DNA of 64,000 nucleotides from Bdellovibrionales bacterium (GCA_947502835.1 CANNBJ010000001.1:62001-126000), one strand, 5' to 3'; positions 53,957-63,869 are shown, counted from the stretch's first letter. Numbers and translations are program-made. The notes: generated by a model from the sequence alone, not told the origin.

Positions 53957-55015
53957 ATGGAAGAAGCAAGAACAGGATCAATGAATGCAATGGAAGGAAC
54001 AAAAGGCGGGATGACTGCGGCGACCCCCAAGGGGCTGCTCAAGGATTTCTCCTCCTTTCAGGACGAAGAACGCTTTGTGCTCCTGCCGATTCAACATTCC
54101 GAGATCTGGAACTTCTACAAGAAGGCCATGGCATCCTTCTGGACCGCCGAAGAGATTGATCTCTACCAGGATCTGAACGACTGGAAAAAGCTCTCGGCCG
54201 ATGAAAAGCATTATATTTCCCAGGTTCTTGCATTCTTTTCCGCAAGCGATGGAATCGTGAACGAGAATCTTGCACTTCGCTTTTATCAGGATGTACCCAT
54301 TCCGGAGGCCCGGTGTTTCTATGGATTCCAGATCGCCATGGAGAACATCCACTCGGAAACCTATGGTCTTTTGATCGACACCTACATTCAAAACAGCAAG
54401 GAAAAGGAATTCCTTTTCAATGCGATCAAGCACATTCCATCGGTGAAGAAAAAGGCCGACTGGGCCCTCAAGTGGATCGAGTCATCCAAGAGCTTTGCAG
54501 AACGCCTGATCGCCTTCGCATGCGTCGAGGGGATCTTCTTTTCCGGAAGTTTTTGCTCGATCTTTTGGTTGAAGAAGCGGGGGCTGATGCCCGGGCTGAC
54601 TTTCTCCAACGAATTGATCAGCCGGGATGAGGGATTGCACACGGATTTCGCCTGTCACCTCTACTCGATGCTTGAACCGCTCTCCAAGGAACGAATCCTT
54701 GAGATTGTCACGGATGCGGTCGAGATCGAGAAGGAGTTTGTGAGCGATTCCCTTCCGGTATCCCTGATCGGCATGAACGCGAAAATGATGACCCAATATG
54801 TGGAGTTCGTTGCGGATCGGCTTCTTCGTTCACTTGGACTGCCGAAACACTACGGCAGCACCAATCCGTTTGATTGGATGGAGCTCATCAGTCTGCAGGG
54901 GAAGACGAACTTTTTCGAAAAGAAAGTTTCCGAATACCAGAAGGCCGGCGTTCTCAATACGAATCCGGTCGAGAAGCACCAGTTTTTTGAATTCAACACC
55001 AATACCGATTTCTAG
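53957..55015 (+). CDS. nrdB: Class Ia ribonucleoside reductase, small subunit
   Basis: Holds the diiron-tyrosyl radical. Iron ligands and radical region are visible: [45 protein letters not shown] (the Glu and His ligands), [23 protein letters not shown] and [16 protein letters not shown], all in the eukaryote-like class Ia pattern. The radical Tyr lies in [17 protein letters not shown]. The end FEFNTNTDF holds the typical tail that docks into the large subunit. Start chosen at ATG 53957 because AAGGGGAAGG precedes it; in-frame ATGs at 53828, 53867 and 53933 are alternatives and would add up to 43 unlikely residues. nrdA starts 15 bases later. Confidence 0.9.
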   Translation: MEEARTGSMNAMEGTKGGMTAATPKGLLKDFSSFQDEERFVLLPIQHSEIWNFYKKAMASFWTAEEIDLYQDLNDWKKLSADEKHYISQVLAFFSASDGIVNENLALRFYQDVPIPEARCFYGFQIAMENIHSETYGLLIDTYIQNSKEKEFLFNAIKHIPSVKKKADWALKWIESSKSFAERLIAFACVEGIFFSGSFCSIFWLKKRGLMPGLTFSNELISRDEGLHTDFACHLYSMLEPLSKERILEIVTDAVEIEKEFVSDSLPVSLIGMNAKMMTQYVEFVADRLLRSLGLPKHYGSTNPFDWMELISLQGKTNFFEKKVSEYQKAGVLNTNPVEKHQFFEFNTNTDF

Positions 55016-55030
55016 GGGGAGTAAAACAAC

Positions 55031-57430
55031 ATGAAAGTCATTACAAGATCAGGCAAGTCAGAAACAGTCAGCTTCGACAAGATCACCAACCGGATCCAGA
55101 ACCTCTCGATCGGGTTGAATGAGCAATATGTCGATCCCGTCGTGGTTGCGCAGAAGACGATTGAAGGGATGTACGACGGGATCACAACCCAAGAGCTCGA
55201 TGTCCTGTCGGCCGAGACCTGTGCATATCTCTCGAGCACCCATCCGGATTTCTCGACATTGGGTGCGCGGATCCTGGTATCGAACCTTCACCGCTACACC
55301 CCGCAGACCTTCAGCGAGTGCATCGAGTTGTTGTACAAAAACAAATCCGAACATACGCAGGAGGATGCACCTCTCGTAAGCAAGGAGCTCTTTGATCTCG
55401 TTTCAAAGAATGCGGACCGGATCAACCAGACCATCAAGAACGTGCGCGATTTCGAGTACGATTACTTCGGGTTCAAGACCTTGGAAAAATCATACCTTCT
55501 TCGTGTGGCGGGCAAGATCGTGGAGCGTCCGCAGTACATGCTGATGAGGGTGTCGCTCGGGATTCACATGAACGATCTCGAACAGGCGTTCCGTACCTAC
55601 GAGCTGATGAGTACCGGGTTTTTCACACATGCGTCTCCGACCCTTTTCAACGCAGGAACCAACAAGGCGCAGATGTCCTCGTGCTTCCTTCTTTCCATGA
55701 AGGATGACTCCATCGACGGAATCTACGAGACGCTCAAACAGTGCGCACTCATTTCACAGAGTGCGGGCGGGATCGGGCTTGCGATCCACAATGTGCGGGC
55801 AAAGGGAAGTTTCATCAAGGGAACCAACGGCACCAGCAACGGATTGGTCCCGATGCTTCGTGTATTCAATGATACGGCGAGATATGTGGATCAGGGAGGC
55901 GGCAAGCGCAAGGGTGCGTTTGCAATCTATCTTGAGCCCTGGCATGCCGACATTTTCGATTTCCTCGAGCTCAAGAAGAACTTCGGGAAGGAAGAGCTCC
56001 GTGCACGCGACCTCTTTTATGCGCTTTGGGTGAACGATCTTTTCATGCAGCGGGTGGAGAAGGACGAGATGTGGTCGCTCTTTTGCCCTCACGAAGCTCC
56101 CGGACTCAATGAGGTGTACGGAGACGCGTTTGAGGATCTTTATCTCAAGTATGAGGGTGAGAAGCGCTTCAAACGACAGGTGAAGGCTCGTGAACTCTGG
56201 GGTGTGATCATCGAATCCCAGATCGAGACAGGCTCTCCTTTCATGCTCTACAAGGATGCTGCAAACGAGAAGTCAAACCAGAAGAATCTTGGAACGATCA
56301 AGTCCTCGAATTTGTGCACGGAGATCATCCAGTACACATCCGAGAAGGAAGTTGCTGTGTGCAACCTCGCTTCCATTGCGCTTCCAAAGTTTGTGAGGGA
56401 TGGAAAGTTCGACTTCCAGGGACTTTACGATGTGACCTACCAGGTCACGGTAAACCTCAATCGGGTCATCGATCGGAACTACTATCCTGTGCCTGAGGCG
56501 GAGTATTCCAACCGCACCCATCGGCCGATCGGGATCGGAGTGCAAGGGCTTGCTGATACTTTCTTCAAGCTCAGGCTTGCCTTCGAGTCCGATGCGGCGA
56601 ATCTCTTGAACCAACAGGTTTTCGAGACGATTTATTTTGCCTCGATGTCTGCAAGTTGCGATCTCGCCAAGAAAGACGGCCCCTATGCTTCGTATCAGGG
56701 GTCTCCTTTGTCCAAGGGCTTGATGCAATTTGACCTTTGGAATTTCAACCCGACGACCCTCTGGGACTGGAAAGCCCTGAAGGAAAAGGTGGCCAAGCAC
56801 GGTGCCCGCAACAGTCTCCTTCTTGCCCCGATGCCAACCGCAAGCACATCGCAGATTCTGGGCAACAATGAGTGCATCGAGCCGATCACCTCGAACCTGT
56901 ACACCCGCAGGGTGCTCTCGGGTGAGTTCACGGTGATCAACAAGCATCTCGTGCAGGATCTGATTTCGCTTGGTCTTTGGAACAAGTCGCTCAAGGACAA
57001 GATCATCCTGAGCAATGGCTCGGTCCAGAATGTGACTGAAATTCCTGAGAACATTCGCGAAATCTATAAAACTGTATGGGAAATCAAGCAAAAGCGGATT
57101 GTTGAGATGGCAGCAAGCCGCTCACCGTTCATTGATCAGTCCCAGAGCTTGAACATCCACATGGAGGGGGCGAATGCAGCCAAGTTGACAGCGCTTCACT
57201 TCACCGCATGGAGGCTCGGGCTCAAAACCGGGATGTATTACCTCCGGACCAAGGCCGCCAGTGACGCGATCAAATTCACAGTGGAGCAACCTCAGACCCA
57301 GTCTGCCAAGCAGGGAGTCTCGGTTGAAACCAAGGTGATGGGCGATGGTAGCGTGATCTCCGAGGCAACTGCTGCGGATCTGGTGTGTTCGCTTGATAAT
57401 CCTGAGAATTGCATCTCCTGCGGGAGCTGA
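55031..57430 (+). CDS. nrdA: Class Ia ribonucleoside reductase, large subunit
   Basis: Catalytic subunit, 799 residues. The N-terminus is an ATP-cone ([23 protein letters not shown], about residues 1-90) that gives allosteric activity control. The first redox cysteine is in [18 protein letters not shown], the active site in [11 protein letters not shown] (Asn-Cys-Glu), and the redox shuttle at the end in NCISCGS. The finger loop [17 protein letters not shown] is present. It is in operon with nrdB and ends at a strong terminator. The sequence is of the eukaryote-like group rather than the E. coli one. Confidence 0.95.
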   Translation: MKVITRSGKSETVSFDKITNRIQNLSIGLNEQYVDPVVVAQKTIEGMYDGITTQELDVLSAETCAYLSSTHPDFSTLGARILVSNLHRYTPQTFSECIELLYKNKSEHTQEDAPLVSKELFDLVSKNADRINQTIKNVRDFEYDYFGFKTLEKSYLLRVAGKIVERPQYMLMRVSLGIHMNDLEQAFRTYELMSTGFFTHASPTLFNAGTNKAQMSSCFLLSMKDDSIDGIYETLKQCALISQSAGGIGLAIHNVRAKGSFIKGTNGTSNGLVPMLRVFNDTARYVDQGGGKRKGAFAIYLEPWHADIFDFLELKKNFGKEELRARDLFYALWVNDLFMQRVEKDEMWSLFCPHEAPGLNEVYGDAFEDLYLKYEGEKRFKRQVKARELWGVIIESQIETGSPFMLYKDAANEKSNQKNLGTIKSSNLCTEIIQYTSEKEVAVCNLASIALPKFVRDGKFDFQGLYDVTYQVTVNLNRVIDRNYYPVPEAEYSNRTHRPIGIGVQGLADTFFKLRLAFESDAANLLNQQVFETIYFASMSASCDLAKKDGPYASYQGSPLSKGLMQFDLWNFNPTTLWDWKALKEKVAKHGARNSLLLAPMPTASTSQILGNNECIEPITSNLYTRRVLSGEFTVINKHLVQDLISLGLWNKSLKDKIILSNGSVQNVTEIPENIREIYKTVWEIKQKRIVEMAASRSPFIDQSQSLNIHMEGANAAKLTALHFTAWRLGLKTGMYYLRTKAASDAIKFTVEQPQTQSAKQGVSVETKVMGDGSVISEATAADLVCSLDNPENCISCGS

Positions 57431-57453
57431 AGATTGTCAGAGAATTTTTCCAA

Positions 57454-57491
57454 AGCGTCCGGGGAAACGGTTTCCCGGGCGCTTTTTTTTT
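57454..57491 (+). terminator. Rho-independent terminator after nrdA
   Basis: GCGTCCGGGGAAACGGTTTC folds with CCGGGCGC to give a GC-rich stem, followed by nine T. Confidence 0.85.
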
Positions 57492-57524
57492 GCATCTTTT
57501 AACGCCCCAAGCTAGAACCCAGTC

Positions 57525-58349
57525 ATGCGGAACGCAGGTGCATTTTTCTTCATGTTTTCCTTGGGTGCGGTTCTTTCGGGTGGAGCGGCCTTTGCCCAAA
57601 ATCCCGTGGACAATCCAAGAATCAACCCAAACGGCGATCCCTCGTCGACCACCGTGATTCTCGAGATGCGCGAACCTCCGGTTCTTTTGAATGAGAGCTT
57701 CCCCGCAGAACTCCGGATGCCCGAGTTCCGGAATCCGACACGTGACCCGATCTCAGGAGCGCAATTCGAAAAGGTGCTGTACGGCCCCGTGACACGAACC
57801 CTTAATCCTCTTTCCAACTATTCCCTTTGGCGACATGTAACGGTGTATTCCGTGAAAACAAGGAGAGAGGGGATCAGTGATTTGCCATCGCTCCATCAGA
57901 GTTGCTTTGATGGGGGTAAGTATCCGATCGGGAACTGGCAGATCAGCAGAACGCTTTCGGTGGAGCTCAGGTCCTCCCTCAGGTGCGGGGATCTGGGACT
58001 TGGTGCCGAGGTGAGTGCCTCCGTTTCCGAAGGCCGCACTTTCTCCATGCAGCGGGCCTTGATTGTTCCTGAGGGAATCGAAGCTGACTACGTACCCCTG
58101 TTTCGCCAGGAGGATTGGGAAGGGGTCACCTTCATCCAAACCTATGAGCCCTCAAGCGGGGGACTTGGATTCATTCCGAAGAACATCCTTGACGATGTTT
58201 TTGGCTGGTATCCATTCCCCTTTCAGTTGAGGAATGCGGCAACAATATTTGAAGTTTCCCGTCAGAATACAAAATCTTGCAAAGGAGCAAAGGCATCCAG
58301 CCAGGAATCCGGAAACGCACTTCCGGATGTTGTTTTTCCGCTCGATTAG
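57525..58349 (+). CDS. Secreted protein of unknown function
   Basis: 274 residues with a signal peptide (FFFMFSLGAVLSGGAAFA). The mature protein has a few cysteines (QSCFDGG, SLRCGDLG, KSCKGAK) and beta-rich segments such as TFSMQRALIVPEGIEADYV. No family recognised. Its stop overlaps the convergent cation-transporter gene by 4 bases. Confidence 0.55.
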   Translation: MRNAGAFFFMFSLGAVLSGGAAFAQNPVDNPRINPNGDPSSTTVILEMREPPVLLNESFPAELRMPEFRNPTRDPISGAQFEKVLYGPVTRTLNPLSNYSLWRHVTVYSVKTRREGISDLPSLHQSCFDGGKYPIGNWQISRTLSVELRSSLRCGDLGLGAEVSASVSEGRTFSMQRALIVPEGIEADYVPLFRQEDWEGVTFIQTYEPSSGGLGFIPKNILDDVFGWYPFPFQLRNAATIFEVSRQNTKSCKGAKASSQESGNALPDVVFPLD

Positions 58350-59257
58350 GGAACGTAATCTGGCTCCACAAACTGCCAAGCGATCTCGGGGAACCTAGTT
58401 CGGGTGGCGTGTTCGATCTTGTTGATCATTTCAATGAGGGTTGCGACATCCGTCACCTGACCCGGATGGATCTTGTAGGAGATCAAAACCCGATTTCCTC
58501 CCAGTTGAACGGCAAGAAAGCGAAGCACGCGTCCCTCAGGAATGATTTCCCGGGTCTTCTCTTCAATAAAGCTCTTGAAATCTCGGCTTGGAGCCTCTCC
58601 GATCATCAAGGACCTGATCTCGATGGAGAGAAGAATTGCCACACCCACCAAGAGCACTCCGACAAGAATCGAGCCCAGCGCATCCCACATCGGATTTCCG
58701 GTGGACCAAGCGAGAAACAGTGCCGCGGTGGCGATCAAGAGTCCCAGAAGGGCGGCAAGGTCCTCGGTGAATACAACAAGGAGTTCTGCGGATGTGGTTT
58801 TCTTGAACCATTGCCAAAGCGAGCCATGTGTATTTGTGGCACTGACTTCATTGAGACAGGCCTTGAAGGAGAGGCTTTCGAGCACGATGCTGAAGATGAG
58901 GATTCCCAAACTCAGCCACGGAGCGCGGATTTCAGAATCGGAATGGAACTTGTGAACCCCCTCGTAGATGGCAACCATTCCCCCGAGCGAGAACAAAAGA
59001 ATGGCCACCATGAAGGACCAAAAAAAGGACTCCGCCCCGTATCCGAGGGGATGCTTTTCCGTGGGGGGAAGCTGGGCCCGCTTTGTTCCCAGCAGCAACA
59101 GCAGTTGGTTTGTGGTGTCGACCAGGCTGTGGATGGCCTCCGAGAGCATGGCGGAGCTTTTTGAAAAATAGGCGCCAATGAACTTCGAGAGCGCGATCCC
59201 CAGATTGGCAAGGAGTGCGAAGAAAATCACTTTGGTTGACTCTGAACCTGTACTCAT
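58346..59257 (-). CDS. Cation diffusion facilitator (SLC30A9-like branch)
   Basis: 303 residues with six membrane segments and a C-terminal cytoplasmic domain (about 215-300, RFLAVQLGGNRVLISYKIHPG). The first metal site is in SSAMLSEAIHSLVDTTNQ (HxxxD); the second-site helix reads VFTEDLAALLGLLIA, with Glu-Asp instead of the usual HxxxD. That replacement is common in the ZnT9-like branch, whose ion (Zn, Mn or Co) varies. It would export a divalent metal in exchange for protons. Divergent from the acyltransferase gene. Confidence 0.85.
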   Translation of the reverse strand: MSTGSESTKVIFFALLANLGIALSKFIGAYFSKSSAMLSEAIHSLVDTTNQLLLLLGTKRAQLPPTEKHPLGYGAESFFWSFMVAILLFSLGGMVAIYEGVHKFHSDSEIRAPWLSLGILIFSIVLESLSFKACLNEVSATNTHGSLWQWFKKTTSAELLVVFTEDLAALLGLLIATAALFLAWSTGNPMWDALGSILVGVLLVGVAILLSIEIRSLMIGEAPSRDFKSFIEEKTREIIPEGRVLRFLAVQLGGNRVLISYKIHPGQVTDVATLIEMINKIEHATRTRFPEIAWQFVEPDYVP

Positions 59258-59369
59258 ATTTGAGGTCGCATCCTACCTGTTCTCTTCCATCAAAACCATG
59301 GTTTTTCATGTTCTTTGGCGGGGGTTTTCCGGAGTTGACGGGGTCCTTTGTTTGCAAGTAGAAGACCTC

Positions 59370-60041
59370 ATGCGAAGATCCATTGCCTTTTTGATTCTCG
59401 CAACCATCAAGGTTGTGGTCCGGGTGTTTTACACCCGCGAGTTCCATTGGATCCCCGAACGAAGCCGGGTTGACTTCAATCAGGCAAGGCTTTTGGTGCT
59501 GCTGAATCACACTTCTCTGTACGAGCCCCTGTTTCTCAGCGAACTGCCTTTCCGGTTTCTTTGGTTGATTGCGGACAAGATTTATCTTCCGATTGCCGAT
59601 GTGACCTTGAAGCGTCCCTTGGTGGGCGCATTTTTCAAGCTCATGTTGCCCAGGGTGTTTCCTGTCACCCGAAAAAGCGATGAGTCCTGGCAGAATTACC
59701 TGAAGTCCATCGAACCGGACGATCTTGTGATCATCGCAGCCGAGGGAAGGATGAAGAGGCCGAACGGTCTTGATAAACATGGGAAAAAAATGTCGATTCG
59801 CGGGGGTGTTGCCGACATCATCGATCGAATGGACCGAGGTTCCATGTTCATTTGCCATAGCGGGGGATTGCACCACATTCAAAAGCCCGGTCAGACGATC
59901 CCGAGGCTTTTCCAGAGGATCCGCATGAGGGTGACGGTGATCGACATTCCTGCTTACAAGAAAATGTTCCCGGAAAACTCGAGGGAGCGGAAGATTAAGA
60001 TCGTAGAGGACCTTCAGACCAGGCTCGATGCGGGCTTTTGA
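59370..60041 (+). CDS. PlsC-like acyltransferase with HX4E motif
   Basis: About 223 residues from ATG 59370; in-frame ATGs at 59178 and 59298 lie inside or too close to the divergent gene. A membrane-entry helix (RRSIAFLILATIKVVVRVFY) is followed by the motif LLNHTSLYEPLF, a NHxSxxD-type site in which the acidic residue is Glu, and AAEGRMKRPNG, the glycerophosphate-binding EG region. Such proteins add fatty acids to lysophosphatidate or related lipids; the substrate is unknown. Confidence 0.7.
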   Translation: MRRSIAFLILATIKVVVRVFYTREFHWIPERSRVDFNQARLLVLLNHTSLYEPLFLSELPFRFLWLIADKIYLPIADVTLKRPLVGAFFKLMLPRVFPVTRKSDESWQNYLKSIEPDDLVIIAAEGRMKRPNGLDKHGKKMSIRGGVADIIDRMDRGSMFICHSGGLHHIQKPGQTIPRLFQRIRMRVTVIDIPAYKKMFPENSRERKIKIVEDLQTRLDAGF

Positions 60042-60050
60042 TCAAGAAAA

Positions 60051-60719
60051 CTAGGGAGTGAAGATCATCCCGAGTCGAGCGGCCTCCGCTCGATCAAAGG
60101 GGAGGCGAGTAAAGGTGTTGAAGAAGGATCCCGAAAGCTGGGATCCGAACAGATCGGAAGTGGAGAGATCCGCGCCCCTCAAGTCTGTGTCCCGAAGATC
60201 CGCAAAGCTCAAGTCCGCAAGGTAAAGATCCGCATCCCGGAAGACGCTTCCCCGGAATTTTCCTCCCGCCATTTTCGCCCGCCTGAAATTCCCCGAATGA
60301 AAGCCCGCTGCCGTCGCCCGCACTCTTTCAAAATTGCAGGATTCAAGGTTGGAACCGAAATCGAGGTTCGCCCCATCGAGTCGCGCCTCGGTAAAGTCGC
60401 ATCCCCGGAGTTCAGCGCCACTCAACGTCGCTTCTGTCAGGTCGGCTCGTTCGAAATTCGCATTCTCGGCCGAAAGTTTCCGAAGGTCGATCTTTCGCAT
60501 CCTGGCTCCCATGAATCGCGCACCGGGATTGAGGATTTGATTTGGAAAAACCATTCCCTCGATCAAGCCGCATTCCCCGAAATGTCCGGGGTTGTGTCCC
60601 TGGCGATTTTCCTGGTTCTGGCAGATTCCATTTCGGTATTGAAACTCCAAAGCGGGGGACTGAGCCCGTGATGCGGGGATCAAACAAAGGCTGAGGAGCA
60701 AAGGAAACTGAATTTTCAT
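60051..60719 (-). CDS. Secreted pentapeptide-repeat protein
   Basis: 222 residues, signal peptide FPLLLSLCLIPASRA, then from about residue 68 a run of A(D/N)Lxx pentapeptides: LSAENANFERADLTEATLSGAEL, ADLYLADLSFADLRDTDLRGADLST. These form a right-handed square helix. Most pentapeptide-repeat proteins are cytosolic, so secretion is unusual. Role unknown; a periplasmic scaffold is one possibility. Confidence 0.75.
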   Translation of the reverse strand: MKIQFPLLLSLCLIPASRAQSPALEFQYRNGICQNQENRQGHNPGHFGECGLIEGMVFPNQILNPGARFMGARMRKIDLRKLSAENANFERADLTEATLSGAELRGCDFTEARLDGANLDFGSNLESCNFERVRATAAGFHSGNFRRAKMAGGKFRGSVFRDADLYLADLSFADLRDTDLRGADLSTSDLFGSQLSGSFFNTFTRLPFDRAEAARLGMIFTP

Positions 60720-60802
60720 GTCGCAGTGAATATCGAAGGGGCTTTTTGGAATCCATGAATTTCGTTGAAATCCAAAGTATCGCTTCGGGATGTCGAGCGC
60801 AC

Positions 60803-60840
60803 TGCGCTAGCGCGCCAAGCTAACGCTGTGCGCTAGCGCG
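60803..60840. repeat. Two copies of TGCGCTAGCGCG, each with a 10-bp palindrome
   Basis: TGCGCTAGCGCG occurs at 60803-60814 and 60829-60840, 26 bases apart. GCGCTAGCGC inside each is a perfect palindrome, and the related AGCTAACGCT lies between. It stands in the 297-base gap between a pentapeptide gene (minus) and an M28 peptidase gene (plus), so it could be a shared operator, or a small repeat element. Confidence 0.6.
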
Positions 60841-61016
60841 ATGAGTTAGATTTTTTCGTTTTGGGCGATAGGGTGTCCGGTAAAATACTCCATGCTTTTC
60901 AACTGCTTGAGCATGATCGCGCGCGCGCCCCGGAGGGCAATCCCAAGAACCGTCAGAATTGAATTGGTGCGGCGTCAAATCATCGTTAGTCTGCTTTTGA
61001 ACAAAGGGGGTTCAGT

Positions 61017-62138
61017 ATGAGGGGTAGTTTGATTGCGTTTGCATCTGTGTTCATTTCCGGAATCGTCTTTGCCGCCGGAGAAATGGATGAGTTTCGTTTG
61101 ATTGATCGGGGTGATGGATCCCCCCCTCGAATGATGCGTCTGCGTGATGCGTTTTCATTCTCCAAGACGGCTCATGAAGCCGGCCGTTGTGCAGGGTTCA
61201 TGGATTTGACAGGTCAGCCCACATTTACCTCTCCAGCGCCTTTTGCGGTGGAGAGCTTCAAATTGAACTTGGAGGATCGTCCGCTCACCCAAGGCCTCTA
61301 CCTTGACTCTTCACTTCCATTGATTGATGCATCAAGGGTCAGTGATACGGTGAAAGAGCTTTCCGCGAATCGGAACCGGTACTATCGTTCCGAGTACGGG
61401 GTTCAGGCCGCAAAGTGGATTGCAGAGCGGTTCAAGGGACTTTCCCGAAATCGGAATGATGTGAAGGTCGAGCTTTTCTCGCATTCCTTTGAGCAGCCAT
61501 CCGTAATTGCCAGCATTGCAGGGCAGGGGCCCCATCGAAACGAGATCGTGGTGATCGGGGGCCATGAGGATTCGATCAACCAAAGTGCCTTCGGTTCGCG
61601 GGAGATGCACGCTCCCGGCGCGGATGACAATGCCTCAGGGGTTGCTACTGTTCTTGAGGTGTTCCGGGTGATTTTGGAATCCGGTTTCAAGCCGGACCGG
61701 ACTCTGATGTTCATGACCTATGCGGGTGAGGAAGTCGGTTTGCTGGGAAGTCAAGACATCGCCAATCGTTTCAGAAAAGAGGGCAAATCCGTGGTTGCGG
61801 TCATGCAGCTCGATATGACCGGATTTCCCGGAGCGGGGAACCAGGTGGTCTTCATGACAGACAATGTGAGCCCGGAACTTACGAAGTTTTCTCAGAAATT
61901 GATGGATACCTATGTTCGTGTGCGTTGGGGTACGGATCGTTGCGGATATGCCTGTTCCGATCACGCTTCCTGGAACCGTGCGGGGTATTCTGCCGTCATG
62001 CCTTTTGAAGCAACAATGTCGACGGACAACAAGGACATCCACACGACGAGGGATTTGATCGGAAAACTCGATTTCAATCATGGACTTGCCTTCATGAAGC
62101 TTGGACTTGCGTTCATGTCTGAACTTTCCATGGAGTAG
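61017..62138 (+). CDS. Secreted M28-family aminopeptidase
   Basis: 373 residues with a signal peptide (LIAFASVFISGIVFA). The zinc ligands of the M28 family appear in order: GGHEDSINQ (His), GADDNASGVA (Asp), TYAGEEVGLLGS (catalytic Glu then Glu ligand), QLDMTGFPG (Asp) and DIHTTRDL (His). It resembles Vibrio leucine aminopeptidase. A pair of cysteines DRCGYACSDHASW is also typical. Would trim N-terminal residues from peptides outside the cell, a scavenging or predatory role. Confidence 0.9.
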   Translation: MRGSLIAFASVFISGIVFAAGEMDEFRLIDRGDGSPPRMMRLRDAFSFSKTAHEAGRCAGFMDLTGQPTFTSPAPFAVESFKLNLEDRPLTQGLYLDSSLPLIDASRVSDTVKELSANRNRYYRSEYGVQAAKWIAERFKGLSRNRNDVKVELFSHSFEQPSVIASIAGQGPHRNEIVVIGGHEDSINQSAFGSREMHAPGADDNASGVATVLEVFRVILESGFKPDRTLMFMTYAGEEVGLLGSQDIANRFRKEGKSVVAVMQLDMTGFPGAGNQVVFMTDNVSPELTKFSQKLMDTYVRVRWGTDRCGYACSDHASWNRAGYSAVMPFEATMSTDNKDIHTTRDLIGKLDFNHGLAFMKLGLAFMSELSME

Positions 62139-62191
62139 TTTTCGAAGCAACGCACCGCATTTCCTAAAGTTTGAGAGGAAGGTTTCCGATC

Positions 62192-62902
62192 ATGCGGATG
62201 GGAGTGAATTTTATGGTGAAGGCTGCGTTTAGTGTTGTGATAGCAACGGTCATGGGGGTTTTGGCGGCGGGGTGCTCTCCGACGATCAGTGATTCCTCGA
62301 TTTGTCGCTCGATGGGATATTTTGTGAGCCAAGCCGAGTGTACCGGGACTACACAGAGTTCGTGTGAAATGACCCAACTTTCGAGTCAAAGTACCGGAAA
62401 AACGGTGATTTGTTGGAAGGTCGGGAGCGGGAACACTGTGTTTTCATCGCCTACACCTTTTTCTTCTCCTTCGCCGTTCCCAAGCCCTACTCCGGTTCAG
62501 TCTTCAACTCCAAGACCGAGTCCTTTTCAATCCTCCACTCCCATCCCAAGCCCCACGCCAAATCTTTACGGAGCAATTCATTCAGACACCCAATGTGTCT
62601 CTGCAGGGGGCGTAGTTCGTTGGCTGAATGATGTCACTCGGTACTGTCAGTTCATGGGTGCTTCATGTCCTTCCGAGTGGTCACCCTACAAGTCGAACGG
62701 GATTGCGTGGACGGAGACCAGTCTTGCAACGGCGCTGGACCATATCAACTGCACCGGGGGCAGGATGACGGTGACCACAGGATTTCATGCGTTTGCTCCA
62801 TTGGCAGTTGAATCAAAGACCTACTGCAGCTGGCGAAACTGCTTTACCTGCAAGCAATGGTCTACCGTTTACGCGAATGTGACCAGGGTTGGCTGTTACT
62901 GA
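62192..62902 (+). CDS. Cysteine-rich lipoprotein with Ser/Pro linker
   Basis: 236 residues from ATG 62192 (GAGGAAGG nine bases upstream; a TTG at 62171 is possible). Signal VVIATVMGVLAAGC with lipobox. A small cysteine-containing part (CRSMGYFVSQAEC, SSCEMTQ) is joined by a Ser/Pro/Thr linker (SSPTPFSSPSPFPSPTP) to a second cysteine-rich domain (QCVSAGGVVRW, HINCTGG, YCSWRNCFTCKQW). No family recognised. The end overlaps the next convergent gene by 7 bases. Confidence 0.6.
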   Translation: MRMGVNFMVKAAFSVVIATVMGVLAAGCSPTISDSSICRSMGYFVSQAECTGTTQSSCEMTQLSSQSTGKTVICWKVGSGNTVFSSPTPFSSPSPFPSPTPVQSSTPRPSPFQSSTPIPSPTPNLYGAIHSDTQCVSAGGVVRWLNDVTRYCQFMGASCPSEWSPYKSNGIAWTETSLATALDHINCTGGRMTVTTGFHAFAPLAVESKTYCSWRNCFTCKQWSTVYANVTRVGCY

Positions 62903-63519
62903 CGAGGGTTCAGGATCTCATCGATCCGGTTTTTTCCTTTTTCAGGGTTCTCTTCATTTTCCAGGTAAAAGTTGAAGTATTTTTGGGCAAAATCTTGTGA
63001 TGCCGGAGCGGGATTTTTGAATTGCCGTGAGCCCTCGCGAATCACAGAATCCAAAACTTTTTCTTTCACGATCGGGGATGGGTCAATCTCGGCGACCCTT
63101 TTCAGAAGCTCGAATTTGATGTCCGGATCGATTCCGGTTTCAAGGTGTTCAATGAGTTCAAGGGGTGCGGCTTTTGTCTTGGCATACACCCATTTGTCGA
63201 GATCCGTCAGGGACTCAAAATGGACCTGTTCCCCTTGCATGAACAAACTCATGGGCTGAAATGGTGCGGAGGCGGGGGGCGGAGGCGTCGATACGGCGGG
63301 ACGGGGTGGGGAAGATTTGTCGAGGCCCAAGGCAAGGATCTCAGGATTTTTCGAAAGAAACTCTGCCATCTGCTTTGTGATTTTTCTTCGGGCATCGACC
63401 CGTTCCGGGGAGTTGTAGTTCGTAATGGAATCAATCGAATCGGGTCCTCCGAGAAGGACGATTCCAATCAGTGTGATGAAAAACAGACTGAGGAAAAACA
63501 GGCCCTGCAGCACGAGCAA
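62896..63519 (-). CDS. Single-pass membrane protein of unknown function
   Basis: 207 residues, N-terminal membrane helix (GLFFLSLFFITLIGIVLLGG), then a charged helical region, a Pro-rich linker (PPPPASAPFQP) and a helical C-terminus (FAQKYFNFYLENEENPEKG). No family recognised. The start is weak: TTG 63519 has no Shine-Dalgarno site and GTG 63513 is the next choice. Confidence 0.5.
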   Translation of the reverse strand: MLVLQGLFFLSLFFITLIGIVLLGGPDSIDSITNYNSPERVDARRKITKQMAEFLSKNPEILALGLDKSSPPRPAVSTPPPPASAPFQPMSLFMQGEQVHFESLTDLDKWVYAKTKAAPLELIEHLETGIDPDIKFELLKRVAEIDPSPIVKEKVLDSVIREGSRQFKNPAPASQDFAQKYFNFYLENEENPEKGKNRIDEILNPRQ

Positions 63520-63869
63520 TAGTCTAACATGAACCGGCTGCGTTCGCTGAGGGTGACTCCACCAACTGGCATCTTTCAGTGGGCATGGCCTTCGGGCTTA
63601 TGGAGGCAATCCCCTTTGATTCTTTAAGGTTTAGCCGACTCTTGCGAGTTCGGACTGACGAAAGCAAGGCCGCAGGACGCGGCTCGGAGGCTAAACCTTA
63701 AAGAATCAAAGGGGATTGCGTACCCAAATCCAGATGTCATGCCCACTGAAAGATGCCAGTGGGAGGGTGTTCAAAAATGCGCTTGCGTGTTCGGTTTTTG
63801 TTCGGTATCTTGAAATGGAGTCTGCCGCGACGTCATTGCGGCTGATTTTAGATAAAACAGGTGGATTTG
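63520..63869. other. Gene-free stretch holding the nested inverted repeat
   Basis: About 350 bases between the convergently arranged minus-strand gene and the plus-strand gene at 63870. It is dominated by the nested inverted repeat listed separately. No coding region is supported. Confidence 0.6.
63565..63760. repeat. Nested inverted repeat of 196 bp
   Basis: Outer arms 63565-63587 and 63738-63760 are perfect 23-bp reverse complements (they begin ACTGGCATCTTTCAG and end CAGT). Inner arms 63606-63636 and 63689-63719 are perfect 31-bp reverse complements. The centre (63637-63688) holds a small hairpin GCCGC-AGGAC-GCGGC and ACTC-TTGC-GAGT. The segments between outer and inner arms (18 bp each) do not pair. 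No transposase is present. Confidence 0.9.

Noticed and set aside
53650-54042. 130-codon minus-strand frame over the nrdB leader
   Set aside because: No ribosome-binding site, and it overlaps the coding start of nrdB.
56273-57091. 272-codon minus-strand frame opposite nrdA
   Set aside because: nrdA has all RNR motifs; the antisense frame has none.
63606-63719. Integron attC site
   Set aside because: The inner arms do not contain the RYYYAAC/GTTRRRY core sites, and no integrase or cassette is nearby.
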